DNA of 64,000 bases from Hemileia vastatrix (GCA_030280995.1 JASXTE010000013.1:12095501-12159500), one strand, 5' to 3'; positions 21,846 to 33,553 are shown, numbered from the stretch's first letter. Program-made: numbers and translations. Notes: generated from the sequence alone by a model not told the origin.

Positions 21846-24800
21846 TTAGCTGTCCTCAAGGTTTTTTATGATCTCAGAATCCACTACTGTAGATAAATTA
21901 TTATTCTCAATATCAATATTATTTAAATAATGAATATCCTCTTCCAGAATTAACATTTTCTGGTGAGATTCATATGAGATATTGCTGGCACAATCACTTG
22001 AAGTTTCATCCAGTGCTATTGTGTCATAAGCATGTTCCTCTGCTTGCTTAAAAAGATGGATCTTCTTGTCACAAACATGGCATTTCTTCCGAGGCTTACT
22101 GCATTTGAAGCAAGTATTTATTGCATACTTTTTGGGTGCAACAGGGGCAGAAGGTTTTCCAACTTTCTCCAGAGGTTTTTGTTGGTAATTGGAGGTTTTC
22201 TCCAATGAAGTTCAAGAAATGGATCTTCTAGTATCATACTTGTTGTTTAGAAGGATCTCATTACAAGTATTAATCAAAGAAAAAGGTTCCTTTGAGAGCT
22301 CAGTCCTAGCAACTATTTAGTCTCTCAGAGACATAGGTAATTTATAGAGGATCCTGTCCTTTCATAACTCAAACTCCATATCTGGTTCCATTGCCCTTAA
22401 GATTTCTACAATTTTTATCAAAAGCTCAATTGGTTTTTCAGTTGAAGATCTATATCTGGTTTCTTCATATTGCCTTTGTTGAGCTAATCTAAACTTGGAA
22501 CCACCAAATTGTGCTTTAATTAATTTTTTCCAATCATCCCATGAGTAGTCATTTTTATCCAAGAGAACAGATTAATACCACATTAGGGCTATATTGGTAA
22601 GTAAAAAAATTAATTTTTACCCAATTTCCTCATCTGGAAGTTTGTAAGAACTTTTTAGATTATCAATCCTGCAAATGAACTGTTTCCAATCAGAGGAAGA
22701 GTCACCATCAAATGTTGGATACTGGTCAATTTTTGGCTAATTCTTTTGATTTGAAGTATTATCTTTATTACAAGCTTGTTTCTGAGTGAGAAGAAGCTGT
22801 AACTTCTCCAATGGGGAAATAATCTCATTTTTTAATCCTTCTGTGGATGATCCAGGTACATCATCAATTTTTGATGGAAACTCAGTGATATCAACAGGTA
22901 TTTCTAGAACTAATTTTTCTTTGGATGAACTAGGAACAGTTAAAATGGGGGTATCCTTCTCAACAGGTTCTTTCAAAGAAATGTCAGAAAACTTTTGATT
23001 ATATAACAATGAATTAAATTTCTCCTCAATGGTTGTTAACCTAGTTTTTACTCTTGGAATACTAGATAAATTCTCATTGATGATTGCAAAAGATAACTTA
23101 TTTTTATTTTGTAAAGATATATAATGGTTACTCAATCTTTTTAAGTTCATCTTATATCCCTCTAGCTCCTGGCAACAGATGGACACAGTATCTTTCAATT
23201 TAGACAAGTCATTTTTGATATTTTTCCATAAAGCAACTTTCTTTTCATGAGTTGCTTTGTAATGAAAAAAATCATCAGAAACTCTCTGTAACTCACTCCT
23301 CAATGCTTGATAACCCTTTTCAGTTAAAAAACTATTATATTTATGAGTCAATTGCATGTCTTTAATTATATAATTTTGTTTAGAAATAATATATCTCAAA
23401 TATTCATCATTAATGTTAGCTACATCTGGAGTATTTCCCAATAGTGAAACAGAATAACTTTCCAGATTCTTATAAAATTCAGGATCAAGTGTCTTATCAA
23501 TAATAGCCATATTAGCATTTATCATTGAAGTAGCAATTAAAACCAAAGGATTAGATTTATTATAATATTGAGCAATTTTTCTACTGTTTTCAGCCTCTAC
23601 TGGTCTCACAATCTCATCTCCTCTTCCAGAATTACCTGAAGGAACTGAATAAGTTACAAGAAATGGTACTTGAGATTCAATAGAGGGGTTTACCATGGCT
23701 TGGTCAAGACTTGGATGTGGTGGTATTTTCTCTTTCTTCCTCCTTGGTAGGGGTGAGGAGCTGTGGTGTCACGTACCATGTGACACTCGAGGCAAAAGCA
23801 GTTCATTAAATCAATAATATAGATATCTAAAACCATACTCAAAGCGCAGAAAACAACTCTACATAGCAACTGCGACTTTCCTTTGTGTACTCACTATTCA
23901 GCTGCGCTAGTCTAAACTTTAAATCAAAATTAGTCAATCTCTCAATAATGTGTTTTAGTCTTTTCCTCAATAAGCAACACACAGCGCAATAGTTAATGTA
24001 ATAGTCCGCTAAAAGGTTTATTAAGTATCTGTGGGTTATTAACAGGGGTAGTGAGCATGGGCTGGATGGTTAGTGGAGGATAGAAGGGTTAACAGATGTT
24101 AGTGAGGAGGGTCCAGGTGTAACGGGTGAATTTTTGGTGGTCTGTGGTGTGCAGAATGATGGATGGGTATGAGGTCAATGTGAGGAGGAGTAATGGATAT
24201 AAAAGGGGTTGGATTGTGGTTTGATATTCCTTTAGAATTAAATTATAAAACGTATATATAGTTAATGGTGGTAAAGCTTCAGGTTAAATCACTATTATTG
24301 TACATTTCCTTATTTTTCTCAGTAATCATTTCTAAATCTTAAATCCTTGATCATTGAGTTTTCAACCTTTTGTGAGATCTTAAGAATATTAATATTACCT
24401 TTAAATTATATTAGAATTCTTATCAAACATATCTTGAAGCAGTAGCTCTTCCTTCGAGTCATCTTCAAATCACTTCCTCAAACATTTCCACTGTGCTTCA
24501 AAGAAGTTTCTAAACTCTCTCCAACTCACTTCTAGGAACACCCTCGACCTTTTGCATAGCTTGTCCGGTGACATGTGGGGTTGAACTGATTTGTTCTTGA
24601 AGCACCTGTCTGAGGTACTTGTTGCTGTTGTTGTTGGGACAGATAATCCCACTGCCACTTTGAGACTTCCACATTTTCTTGTTTCTGGGAGGCCAATTGT
24701 GGAAGGGCCTTTGGAGGAGGAGGTTTCCTCTTCTCTTGAAGGAAGGACTCTATTTTTCTTACCTTGTATTATAGAGAGTCTGATTTTGACCTCAGCTTGA

Positions 24801-25120
24801 GGTTTTCTGACCTCAACTCCTTGATGTTAGTGTAGATATTTCTGACTTGCTGATTCAAGGGCATCTTTTTTATTTTGAAGCCTTTGGGAAGCTCTTCTGG
24901 GGGGTTGAATAAAGTCTTTTGATCCTGAAAAGTTGTCTTCACTAATATTTCCATCTTCTGCATTTCCACATCCTGATTGGTCCAGTAATTGATTTATTTG
25001 ATCCAGTTTTGTAGTCAAAGGAGAACTTACAGAAGAAGCTTCATCATAATAAATTAAATCTAGTTCCTCATCACAGTCAGAAGAAGCACCTTGATCAGTA
25101 ATAGTTGTAATTAAACTGAA
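21846..25120 (-). pseudogene. gag of element A, split by solo LTR X
   Basis: In element sense the N-terminal part (24574-25120) has ITDQG where element B has MTDQ, so the start codon is ATT here. A coiled-coil block with KELRSENLKLRSK follows. X interrupts at 23767-24573. The middle part (22737-23696) is a long open, mostly helical frame. The capsid part (22362-22735) contains DYSWDDWKKLIKAQFGGSKF. The knuckle (22050-22110) reads CFKCSKPRKKCHVC. The protein ends EDS before the TAA at 21846. Stops and shifts occur near 22240 and 22575. Confidence 0.8.
23767..24573 (+). mobile_element. solo LTR X, copy 1, inside gag of A
   Basis: It starts TGTCACGTACC and ends CCGGTGACA, so it has 6-bp inverted ends (TGTCAC/GTGACA), 807 bp. 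TGTGG flanks it on both sides (23762-23766 and 24574-24578), a perfect target-site duplication. The gag sequence of element B is continuous at this point. A TATAAAAGG at about 24200 suggests transcription on the plus strand. A second copy lies in opposite orientation at 62739-63547. No coding sequence is present, so a solo LTR is the simplest reading. Confidence 0.75.
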
Positions 25121-25130
25121 CTGAGAGAAA

Positions 25131-26090
25131 GAAATATTTAATCAGTAATTATTTTTACTTTATTTAAAGAAAAATAAGGAAAAAAAATATTATATAAGTA
25201 ATTATCAGGACTTTGTAATCAACTGGAATAATTAAAATATAATTTTTATTAGGACAAAAAATTAACTGAAAAAATAATCAAAGTTTTATTAAATTTATGG
25301 TAATTTTATAACCAGGATTTAAAATAAATCAACTATTATAATAAAATAATTTAATAATTAGTAATATTTTGATAATTATCAGGACTAGAAGTCAACTGTA
25401 GAATTTAATTACCAGGACTTAATTTCAACTGAAAATAATTTTGATTACCAGGACTTATTGTCAACTGAAATAATTTTAATTACTGGGACTTATTGTCAAC
25501 TGAAATATTTTTAATTACCAGGACTTAATGTCAACTGAAATAATTTGATATAATTAATTTAATCAATTTTTAATATTATTAATTTACAGCCAGTACAATT
25601 TGTCAACTGAAACAATAAATAAATTTCTAATTATAAGGACAGAGGTCAACTGTATTAATTAAAAATAATAATATAGTTAATTTAATATTATATATCACTT
25701 CTAGGACTAAGAACAATATAGTTCTATCTTTGTCAACTAGGAAAAAAAAATTTTATTTGCCAGACACCTCCCCCTGTAAAATGAACAAGTTAATGCCACT
25801 TTACAGAGTGCTGAGTAATAAAAGATTTACATGTACAATGAAATGTGTAAAATGACCCACAAATAGTAATCAAACAATTACCATGAATATATATGACTAT
25901 TTTCAATATATGAACTTAAATTTTGGAGCGCGGTTCGATTCCGGTTTGCAGCAAAAAAGTAAGTCACATGGCTGATGACATTCGTCATCTTTATTTTCTA
26001 CTCCTCCTACCGGTACCTCATCTTCAATGGTCCCTTGGTTTCCGGCTTCAAGATATTGATGCGCCCTCAACAATTCGGAAAGGGCCTCAA
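25131..26090 (-). promoter_or_regulatory. leader of element A with about ten hairpin repeats
   Basis: Between the LTR and gag about ten units lie at 25200-25745. On the plus strand the common form is ACCAGGACTTAATGTCAACT followed by GAAA. Inner stems vary (GAC/GTC, GACT/AGTC, GATTT/AAATC and others), while the outer CAG and AACTG are kept. A GGTTCGATTCC motif lies at 25932-25942. Close to gag, in element sense, come CTGAT, a pyrimidine tract and CTCAG, like a 3' splice site. Confidence 0.65.
25932..25942 (+). promoter_or_regulatory. T-arm/B-box-like motif in leader of A
   Basis: GGTTCGATTCC is the consensus of the tRNA T-arm and Pol III B box. It is on the strand opposite to the element genes and is conserved in element B at 52697-52707. 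No A box or foldable tRNA precedes it. In element sense it would be complementary to a tRNA T-arm. Confidence 0.4.
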
Positions 26091-26867
26091 TTATTGGGAG
26101 GTATTTTACATCTAGAATATTTTTGGCAGAGGTCCAACAGTGGTATTGTGGAGATTTTGGGATTTCAAGGTGAGAGTATGTATAGTTATCTTTTTATTTG
26201 TTTTAATCAAATTAAAGAGGTAAAATAGTTTATAATTATTATTTTATAATTAATGGAGTAGTACTACGTTATTTTAAATACTAGAACAATTAAGAGATAG
26301 TAATAAATATTTTAGTAAAGTATTTGGTTTAATAAAATTAAGTAAGTAATGAGTGATCCAAAACAACCAGAAGGGGAAGCCTTATATAGGCAAAGGAGAG
26401 ACAAAGCACAGTGTTAAATTTCTAAATACAGTAGTATGAGAGAGAAAATAATATTCCAGAAAGAATAATTTTAAATAATAAGGTTGTTCAAAAAAGAAGG
26501 TTTCAGAAAAGTGTATTTACTGAATATGACAGGAATAAATTTATTTATTTAAAATTTACGGTAAATGTCAATTCTAAATGAGAAATTTGAATTTTTTGTA
26601 TATGTTTATTTTTATTTTTATTTTAATAGTGATTTTTATTACTTTTAACCTGTCATTGAGCACGGTGTTAGAAAATAAAAATATAAGGGAAATTTTAATA
26701 TTAAATTTAATTATTCACTAATTTTATCCTTTTGAAATAAGTTAATTTATTATAGGTAAATTTAATGTAAATAAATTATAATTAATAAAAATAAAATAAT
26801 AAGTTGTGGCTTCATCCCAGTAAATAATTAATTATTTTACTGGGTAAGTCTAGCAGCCTGGCTGACA
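26091..26867 (-). repeat. 5' LTR of element A
   Basis: 777 bp; in element sense it starts TGTCAGCCAGGCTGC. It aligns with the LTRs of B (45007-45797, 52858-53649), including GAGCACGGTGTTAG and a TATA-like GCCTATATAAGGC on the minus strand (about 26370-26390). The inner end has lost the CA. Confidence 0.8.
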
Positions 26868-27877
26868 TAATCCATCAAAATAAAGAATAAACAAAAAAGA
26901 GAGTATATGCGTGTAATGCATTTGAAATTAAAGACTAAAAGGGAAAATTAATATTAAGAATTACTCCATATCAAGTGGGATGAACAGTAGAAATTATGGG
27001 GCTAATCATGACATTATACTACATGAAATCCACATTAAAAATAACCAAAATTGACTGAGAAACCACTTAAAAACCCAAAAAAGGGCGTGAGATGTGGGGT
27101 AACTACATGCAGTCCTTGGAAGGTGCTTTCACAGGCAAATCCTTGACTAATTTAGGTAAATTTAAGTGTGATAGTGAATCAAAGAGCCAAGCTTGAGGTT
27201 AATAATGAGATTAGTGCATATAATAAGGTCAATGCATTTATAATTAAGCTAGGACGCTAAATAAGTGCCTGTCACCTATTTTAGCATGTTTCCCCACAGT
27301 GGGCGTAGAATGTGGAGTAATTATAGTATGAAAAAGCTAACTTTTCTAAAAATTAAGCTATTCACACAGGAAAAATGCAGGCAGTATGTGGCCAGTACAC
27401 AGAAGCCATTTCTGGCATAAAAAACACCAAATTTGAAAAGTGTTATGTTTATGTATTTGAGTAGAAAAATCAAAATCTCTAATTAAGGCAAATTGATCTG
27501 TGAAAGAAAATTTTTAATATTATTAAATTTATAGCGCATATAGTCAACTTTTAAGTGATTTAAAGTGCATTTCTTGTTTTTCATGTAAAATAATGAAAAC
27601 AATAGCTTCAAGTTTACTTAAAAATTATGTAGCCTTTTATTTAAGGTTCTTAAAAGTACCCTAACATATTCCAACTTAATATTAAGTACATAAGACTTAT
27701 AAAAGGTGGATATATGCACATATATAAGGTGTTATAATGGCATATTTAGTATTTTATCATAAATTCACTTATGCATACCATTTGTGTACTCTAATTTATT
27801 GCTCCCATGTATAGTCCATGTGTTTAACATAACTTATAAGTACTTTTTGCTTAGTCCTGGGGATATCCAGGCTGACA
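26868..27877 (-). repeat. LTR of another family, minus strand
   Basis: The right end reads GGCTGACA, that is TGTCAGCCTGGATATCC in element sense, similar to E1 LTR ends. The left 250 bp match 60849-61099. At 60841 that copy has the extra end TGATAGGGA missing here, consistent with disruption by A. No internal region of the same element is recognised. Confidence 0.6.
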
Positions 27878-28965
27878 CATATAATTAAATTATTTCTCAA
27901 ATATTAGTGTTTAGTATAAAAAAGCTATGAGAATACAGCATTGAGTCAGAGATTAGGAAAACACATTGTTATCTTTTATTTGTTTTTTTCTGTGTGTTTT
28001 TACTGTATTCTAGAAGAATATTTATTTTTAATTTTGATGGTTCAACACGTTTTCTAGATAACTTAATTGAATGGAAAAAACTTTTAATGCATAATCAAAA
28101 AATGGAAAACTACATCAATGAAATAATAAGGACATATGGTTTAAACTTAAAAATTAAAGCTCCAAATTCTCCATTAAATTTATTATTCAAAAAAAAGAGT
28201 CACTGATTTTATTATATATTTTTTCTAAAAAATATGATTAAAATAATCAGACAGGTTAAAAGTAATATTTTTGAAATAAATTATTTTGTAATCACAAATT
28301 CTACTGATAAATTGAAACTCAGAGCTAAAATTAAACTGTGTTTCATAAAAAAATTACTTTGACTTAATCAGATCCTTAAACTTCCTTTTTTTGAGTCTCT
28401 ATTAATTTTTCATTGAGAATCTCAAAATTATTTTAGTTCCAAATCATTTGTCCTTGGTTAAGAGATTAAGGGTAGCTCAATTTAAATCCAGTGCCACCTC
28501 ATTATAAGTTCAATCTGAGTTCCATCTGAATTCAAGTTGAGGACTTGCTAGCAGGTCCCTCAAAAAAATTGTGTGGTGTCCTATTAATTTATTTAATTAT
28601 ATTGAATTTTGGTGACTTGCACCACTTACTGCAATAAAATGAAGTTGAGGTTATTTCCAAATTTTCAAATCAGAGATGCATAATTGATGAATTGGAAAAA
28701 TCTTGGTGATACACACCCCTTACCTCAATTAAATTCAGGAAGGGTATTTTTTAAATTTTAAAACAGATATACATATTTGTTGACTTGGCTCTATTTAGAA
28801 ATGCAAATTGTACAGATGTCAGTATTATTTCATCATCTTAAATTTCAAAAGTTTGATATTTGAGAGTTCATTAAGCACAAAAAGTGTTTAAACAATCTGA
28901 TGTTATAACTATTTTTGATAAGAACAAAAGTAACTAGTAATTTCCTGCCCCAACCATTACCTAAA
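27878..28965. other. unassigned AT-rich DNA
   Basis: It contains one open frame of 70 codons (27994-28206, plus) without recognisable similarity. Otherwise it has no support for genes. Homopolymers are common. Confidence 0.3.
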
Positions 28966-30327
28966 AAATCAATTAATAAATTAAAAGTTTCAAGTAATTT
29001 TTTTAATGTTCTTATAAGATTGGCAGTTTTTCATACATTCTGTAATGTTTCTTTTTAATTTTCTTGCTTTTCCAATTCACAACTTGCCATTTCTCTTTGA
29101 AATCCATGGTTATTATTTCTCTGAGCAAAGATAAACTCTCTACATCTCCTCTGCATCAATTCTTGCCTTTTCAGAGTTTTATTGAAGGTATAAAAATTAC
29201 TCCAAATCAATGCCTGTTTATCTTTCATTAACATATGATCAAACTTTATCTTCTAAAGTTTGAGTACATTTTTTTTCAAAAGAGGATTTTTTCTTGAAAA
29301 TTGAATAAAAATAAACAAATATTTTATTGAATAAGATATATAGTCAACAGTTCTTACTTAGATCTTTTTTTAAAAAATAATCATCAAGGAGTCCCAATGA
29401 GCTAGTTCAAGTATTACCACGTTTTAGAAGATGTTTTAAGCTCATTGAAGTTGAGACTTGATGCTTTAGTTTTTACTTTGAGATACAGGGTTCAGAAATT
29501 TCATCTAAAGCAGATTCATAAGTAGGATTCTCATTGCTGAAATCATTGTTATTTTTTAAAAATTAGCTTTAGTAGTAGACTACTAGAAAGGAGAGAATGA
29601 GAACTTTAGTGAATAATTTATAAAAAAGAAAAATTAAACATACATCAAAATAATGGGGCTCAGAGGACTCAAATCTGCTCCAAAATAATTGTTCTGGTTG
29701 ATAGTTGGGATCATTTTCTAGTGAAATATGATTAGAAGATGTGGTGGATTGATGTCCTTGAGGTGCAGGTGTGTCAGGATGATTAATGGATTGTTGAGAG
29801 CCAGAGGTAATATCCTTGGTAGTATTGTGGAGAAATCAAGGGTTGAAAAACAATCAGGAACCAAAAAGAATATCCTTCTCCTTATAGAAAGGACACATGA
29901 CACTGAGCTTTTCAGAAATAGTCATAATTCTATCCTCCAAATCATTATCATCAATACCAAAGTCAGTGAAAGGGAAAGCAAAATGAGCCTTTTTATATTT
30001 TTATTGATAACTTTTGAACCTCTCCTTCATTTACTTAGGATTGATGTCAATTCTCCTTTTTTTTTCTTTTTTACTTCATTTTCCATCAACAAGAAGCGAT
30101 TGAACTTTGATGAAGTTAGATGTCCAATATAAGTGAACTTCTCACATCCAAAACATGCATTGTAATTTTTTTTAATTTCAAGGAAGTTGATGATAATAAG
30201 ATAATCTTCCTTTTTCAGCTGCCCAGACTTTATTTTTTTCAGGTGATGGGCTTGCTTTATGAGGAGACTTTTACAATGAAGAATTTTTTTGTGTTGCCTT
30301 TTGAGTGTTTGTATTTATGGGAGGCAT
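28966..30327 (-). pseudogene. Myb/SANT-like DNA-binding domain gene, broken copy 2
   Basis: The Met at 30327 starts MPPINTNTQKATQKNSS. After a stop and a frameshift come EDYLIIINFLEIKKNYNACF, KFTYIGHLTSSKFNRFLLM, and KYKKAHFAFPFTDFGIDDND with EKLSVMCPFYKEKDILFG. This is the domain order of a gene family that is multicopy in rust fungi; function unknown, DNA binding inferred. A probable intron is at 29537-29643. After it the frame carries NENPTYESALDEISEP and a Lys/Gln/Arg-rich helical C-terminus (KRQELMQRRCREFIFAQR, near 29130). At least five stops. The copy at 1-697 shares the core and the intron position. Confidence 0.65.
29537..29643 (-). other. spliceosomal intron in Myb/SANT-like copy 2
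   Basis: In gene sense it begins GTATGT and ends ATTTCAG, 107 bp, with CTAAAGCTAAT upstream of the acceptor as a possible branch region. The position corresponds to the intron in copy 1. Confidence 0.55.
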
Positions 30328-30706
30328 TAGAAAACAGGTATCTAACAAGAAAAGAGATTAAGAGGTTAAAGAAATAAGTAAAAAAATAAGGTAAACATGT
30401 TTGGTCAAAATTCTGTAATAAAATGTTGCAAATTTCAGCAAGGGGTGTGTGCTGAGGATTGATGGGTAGGGAGGGAGGTCAGTGTCTCACATGTGACAGA
30501 AATGAGGTGGGCTGGGAATGGATGTTGTGGTCATCATATAGTTGTGAGAAAAAATTGGGAAAAAGGTGCAGATTTGAGGTCATAAATGACACCCATTTTT
30601 AAAATAAGTGAATTTTTTGCAAAATTTAAGTGCTGATTTGGTTTGAAATCTTTTCTTATGTTAAGTGAGGATTTGCATGAACTGAAACCCCCTAATATAT
30701 GAAGAT
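30328..30706. other. unassigned spacer
   Basis: Lies between the Myb/SANT-like copy and the LTR of F. No gene or repeat is recognised. Confidence 0.3.
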
Positions 30707-30831
30707 TGAAGTGGAGTTTTGGTTGATAATCTCACTAAAAAATATTTTTTCCATCTACATAGTATGCTAATATTTATATAAAGTTGTTATGTAGTTTAAT
30801 ATGTCTTTATGTATCTGCTTAAATCATAACA
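30707..30831 (-). repeat. 3' LTR of Copia F, 125 bp
   Basis: In element sense it starts TGTTATGATTTAAGC and ends CTCCACTTCA. The boundary is supported by the purine tract just before it and by a second copy of exactly 125 bp at 42674-42798 with the same ends. This is short for a Copia LTR. Confidence 0.7.
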
Positions 30832-32400
30832 AACCACCTCTTGAATACATTTGGCCATCCAAAATTCGTGTTCCTTTCCTTTTTCATTTTATTAGGTCCT
30901 AGAATCTTTGTTAGTATATCAGCCTTTTGATCTTTAGTACTTACCCAATGAAGTTCAGGCTTTTTATTATATAAATTTAAATTGAAGTAAAATAAATTCC
31001 TTCCCATATGACATATTATTTTGTTGAATGTCTGGTCTTTTGCAAAATTAATTTTAGATTCATTATCACAAAATAATTCTATAATATATGATTTTTTGGT
31101 TACATCCTCTACAATATTTGGTATCCAGGTAGCTGTTTTATTATGGATGCCAAAGCTTCTAGCTCTGATTCAAATGTTGAAAGTGCTATCAACAATTGTA
31201 ATTTATATGACCAATTTACAGGTACCCTATGAAAGATAATTGCCCCTCCAATTGTACATTTAGAAGTACCATTATTCCAGTTTGAGTTTCTAAAAGTTTG
31301 TAAACCTTTATTTTGATCTGGGAAAATATGGAAACAATGATCTTTAGTTGAAATTACATACTGTGTTAAATGTCCAAGCTCCAGCCAGTGACTTTGACCT
31401 GTGTTATTTTTAATTATTTCCAAATAGTTCACCACAAATTATATATCAGGTCAAGTCCCCACTGCTAGGTAGCTAAGTGATCCTATTAAACTGAGGTATT
31501 ACATTTTTTTTAATTTTTCCTCATTATTGTCTTTCAAATCACAGTCTTTCAGTAAAACTTTTGTTTTCTTAACATGTATCTGAGAGAATTTTTCAGCTGT
31601 TTTTTTGATGAGAGTAGGTTGTGATAATATAAATCCACTACCATTCCTTATTAATTTTAACCCCACTATGTTGTATAGTCCTTCCTTCCATTTGACTGGT
31701 ACCTATTTGAAAGATGTTGGTGAAATTTTTTTATTAATGATGACTTTCTTCCAGTGGTTACTCCATTGTCTACATGGATCCACAATATCCCATATTCATC
31801 TTTGCCCTGTAAGATAGAAAGAGGTGTGTCATAGTTTTTAGGTATAAAATTCATTTAACTTAACTTATTTTTGAGATGTTTCAACCAGCAACACACTGCT
31901 TGTTTTTTACCATACAGCACTTTTTTTAACTTGTATACTTTACCTTCTTCTCTACCAAAACCTGGGGGCACCTTAACGCAAATGTCTTCTTCTATTGGTG
32001 AATTAAGATATGCTTCTACCATATCAAAATTGTGCACAGGCCAGTTGTTTGATGCAGCCAATGATAGCAGAATTCTCAGAGATGTAAATGTGGCTGTAGG
32101 AGGAAATGTCTCCACATAATCAGCTCCTTCAACTTGTGAAAAACCTTTAGCTACATACCTAGCTTCTTGTTTAACAAGTTGACCATTATTATTCCTTTCT
32201 TCCAGGAAAACCCATTTGGCATCTTTTATTTTTGTTGGAACATTCTCATTTTCTAATATCTAAAAATCCATATCATACAGATTATTCATTTCATCTTGGC
32301 AGGCCTGATACAAATCATCCTTGTCTTTTGATTTCATTGTTTTCAGGAAGGTACTTGGTAAATTTTTTGCTAATGATTGCACCCTGGCTTATATTTCCTC
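30832..32400 (-). pseudogene. reverse transcriptase and RNase H of Copia F, broken
   Basis: RT shows FDMVEAYLNSPIEEDICVKV with the first catalytic Asp and KLKKVLYGKKQAVCCWLKHL. The YVDD box is HVDNG (WIHVDNGVTTG), so the last Asp is Asn. RNase H (31109-31435) has NWNNGTSKCTIGGAIIFHR and ALSTFESELEALASI. The C-terminus (30819-31007) has TKDQKADILTKILGPNK, typical of Copia RNase H ends. Stops at about 31006, 31436 and 31850. Confidence 0.8.
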
Positions 32401-33553
32401 TATCATTTTTTCCTGTTGTTAAAAGGCTGTTTCTGCTTCAAAATTATTAAATTCAAATTTTTTAGGTATAAAATCAATTGAAATTTTGTTCTCTGTTTCT
32501 AATTTGTCTTTTTTATCAATCTGCACATCTTTTGTGAGTTTTGGTTTGTCATTTTCAAACTTTTCCCATGCCAAAGAAATCAGTTTGTTGTTTTCCACAT
32601 CAATGAAAAGCCAACCTTTAGGTTTTTCAAAATAGCCAATGACTCGGCTTTTCCTTCCTCTTTTATTTAAATTTTTCCTTTTTTTCTTTAGGTGCATGAA
32701 CGTAAGCAGTTGCACCAAAAATTTGTAAGTGATTTAGCCTTGGTTTTAATTTTAGTAACTTTTTGTAGGGTTTCATATCTGAGGCACAAGTGTTTGGTAA
32801 TCTGTTATGTGTGTAAATGGCCCACTGGAAAGCTGGTCTACAAAACAACTTTTGTAAACCACTATCAAGTATAATTGCTCTTCCCATATTGAAAATTTTT
32901 TGGTTTAATCATTCAATATCACCATTTTGTTTGTGATAATATGGTAAAGAGAATTTGTGTTCTATTCCCTTTAAGTATAACCATTCTCTCAATTTTTTGT
33001 TGAAAAACTCACCTCCATTATCACTATTCAATGTTTTAACCTTAATTTCAGCTCTTCTTTCTAACTCTAAAATATAAGATATTATTATACTAAATTCTTT
33101 GTATTTAGATTTTATAATTTCTAAATCACCATAGCTTTAATCTACATCTAGCAAATTCAATAGGTATATACCTTGGTTTGTTGTCATAGCTTGAAAAGGA
33201 CCCATCATGTCTATGGATAAACAGTTGCCTTTTAAGTGGATTCTGTTTGATTTATTGATAGTGTCTGATTGTTTTTATTTTGAAATTTGATATTCTTTAC
33301 AATTTATATTACCAGCTGGTATATACTTAGGTAAGCCTTCCACAAGTTTCCCATTTATTAATTTACATATACTTCTCCAGCTTCTATGACCAAAACATTG
33401 GTGCCAAAATCTTAAAGCTTCTTCTCTATCAATGTCTAATTTTACTTTTTTTCTATGTACAATACTCGAAAAGTTGTTAGCTTGCATGGAATATAAATTA
33501 TTAGATTTAAATTCAGGTGCTAATCTAGATACAATGACGTTGCTATGTAACAC
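32401..33553 (-). pseudogene. integrase of Copia F, broken
   Basis: The pre-integrase part has FWHQCFGHRSWRSICKLI and NCKEYQ, where the expected second Cys is Tyr. The core shows SIDMMGPFQA, LNSDNGGEFFN and QNGDIEWLNQ, so all three catalytic acids are present. The conserved PNTCASDMKPYKKL and IFGATAYVHAPKEK blocks follow (32663-32887). The open segment 32419-32718 is the C-terminal part. Stops and a frame change occur near 32660, 33140 and 33275. Confidence 0.8.

Larger units (their letters stand above)
18183..26867 (-). mobile_element. Ty3/Gypsy chromovirus A, decayed
   Basis: A minus-strand element of the same family as B. It has a 5' LTR at 26091-26867, leader repeats, gag, protease, RT, RNase H, integrase with chromodomain, and a 3' LTR stub at 18183-18246. 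Its gag is split by solo LTR X, and its 3' LTR has been replaced by L. Stops and frameshifts occur in every domain. It lies against an LTR of another family at 26868-27877, whose relative at 60841 shows the joined sequence; A therefore seems to have inserted into that LTR, but the left duplication is lost. Confidence 0.85.

Noticed and set aside
25380..25560. Regularly spaced repeats resembling a CRISPR array
   Set aside because: Repeats are short (about 20 bp), imperfect, with AT-rich spacers of irregular length, in a eukaryotic retroelement leader; no cas genes are present.
25920..25960. tRNA gene suggested by GGTTCGATTCC
   Set aside because: The T-stem does not pair fully and there is no A box, D-arm or anticodon arm upstream.
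30120..30377. Plus-strand frame of 85 codons
   Set aside because: Lies opposite the N-terminal part of the second Myb/SANT-like copy, whose minus-strand reading has family motifs.
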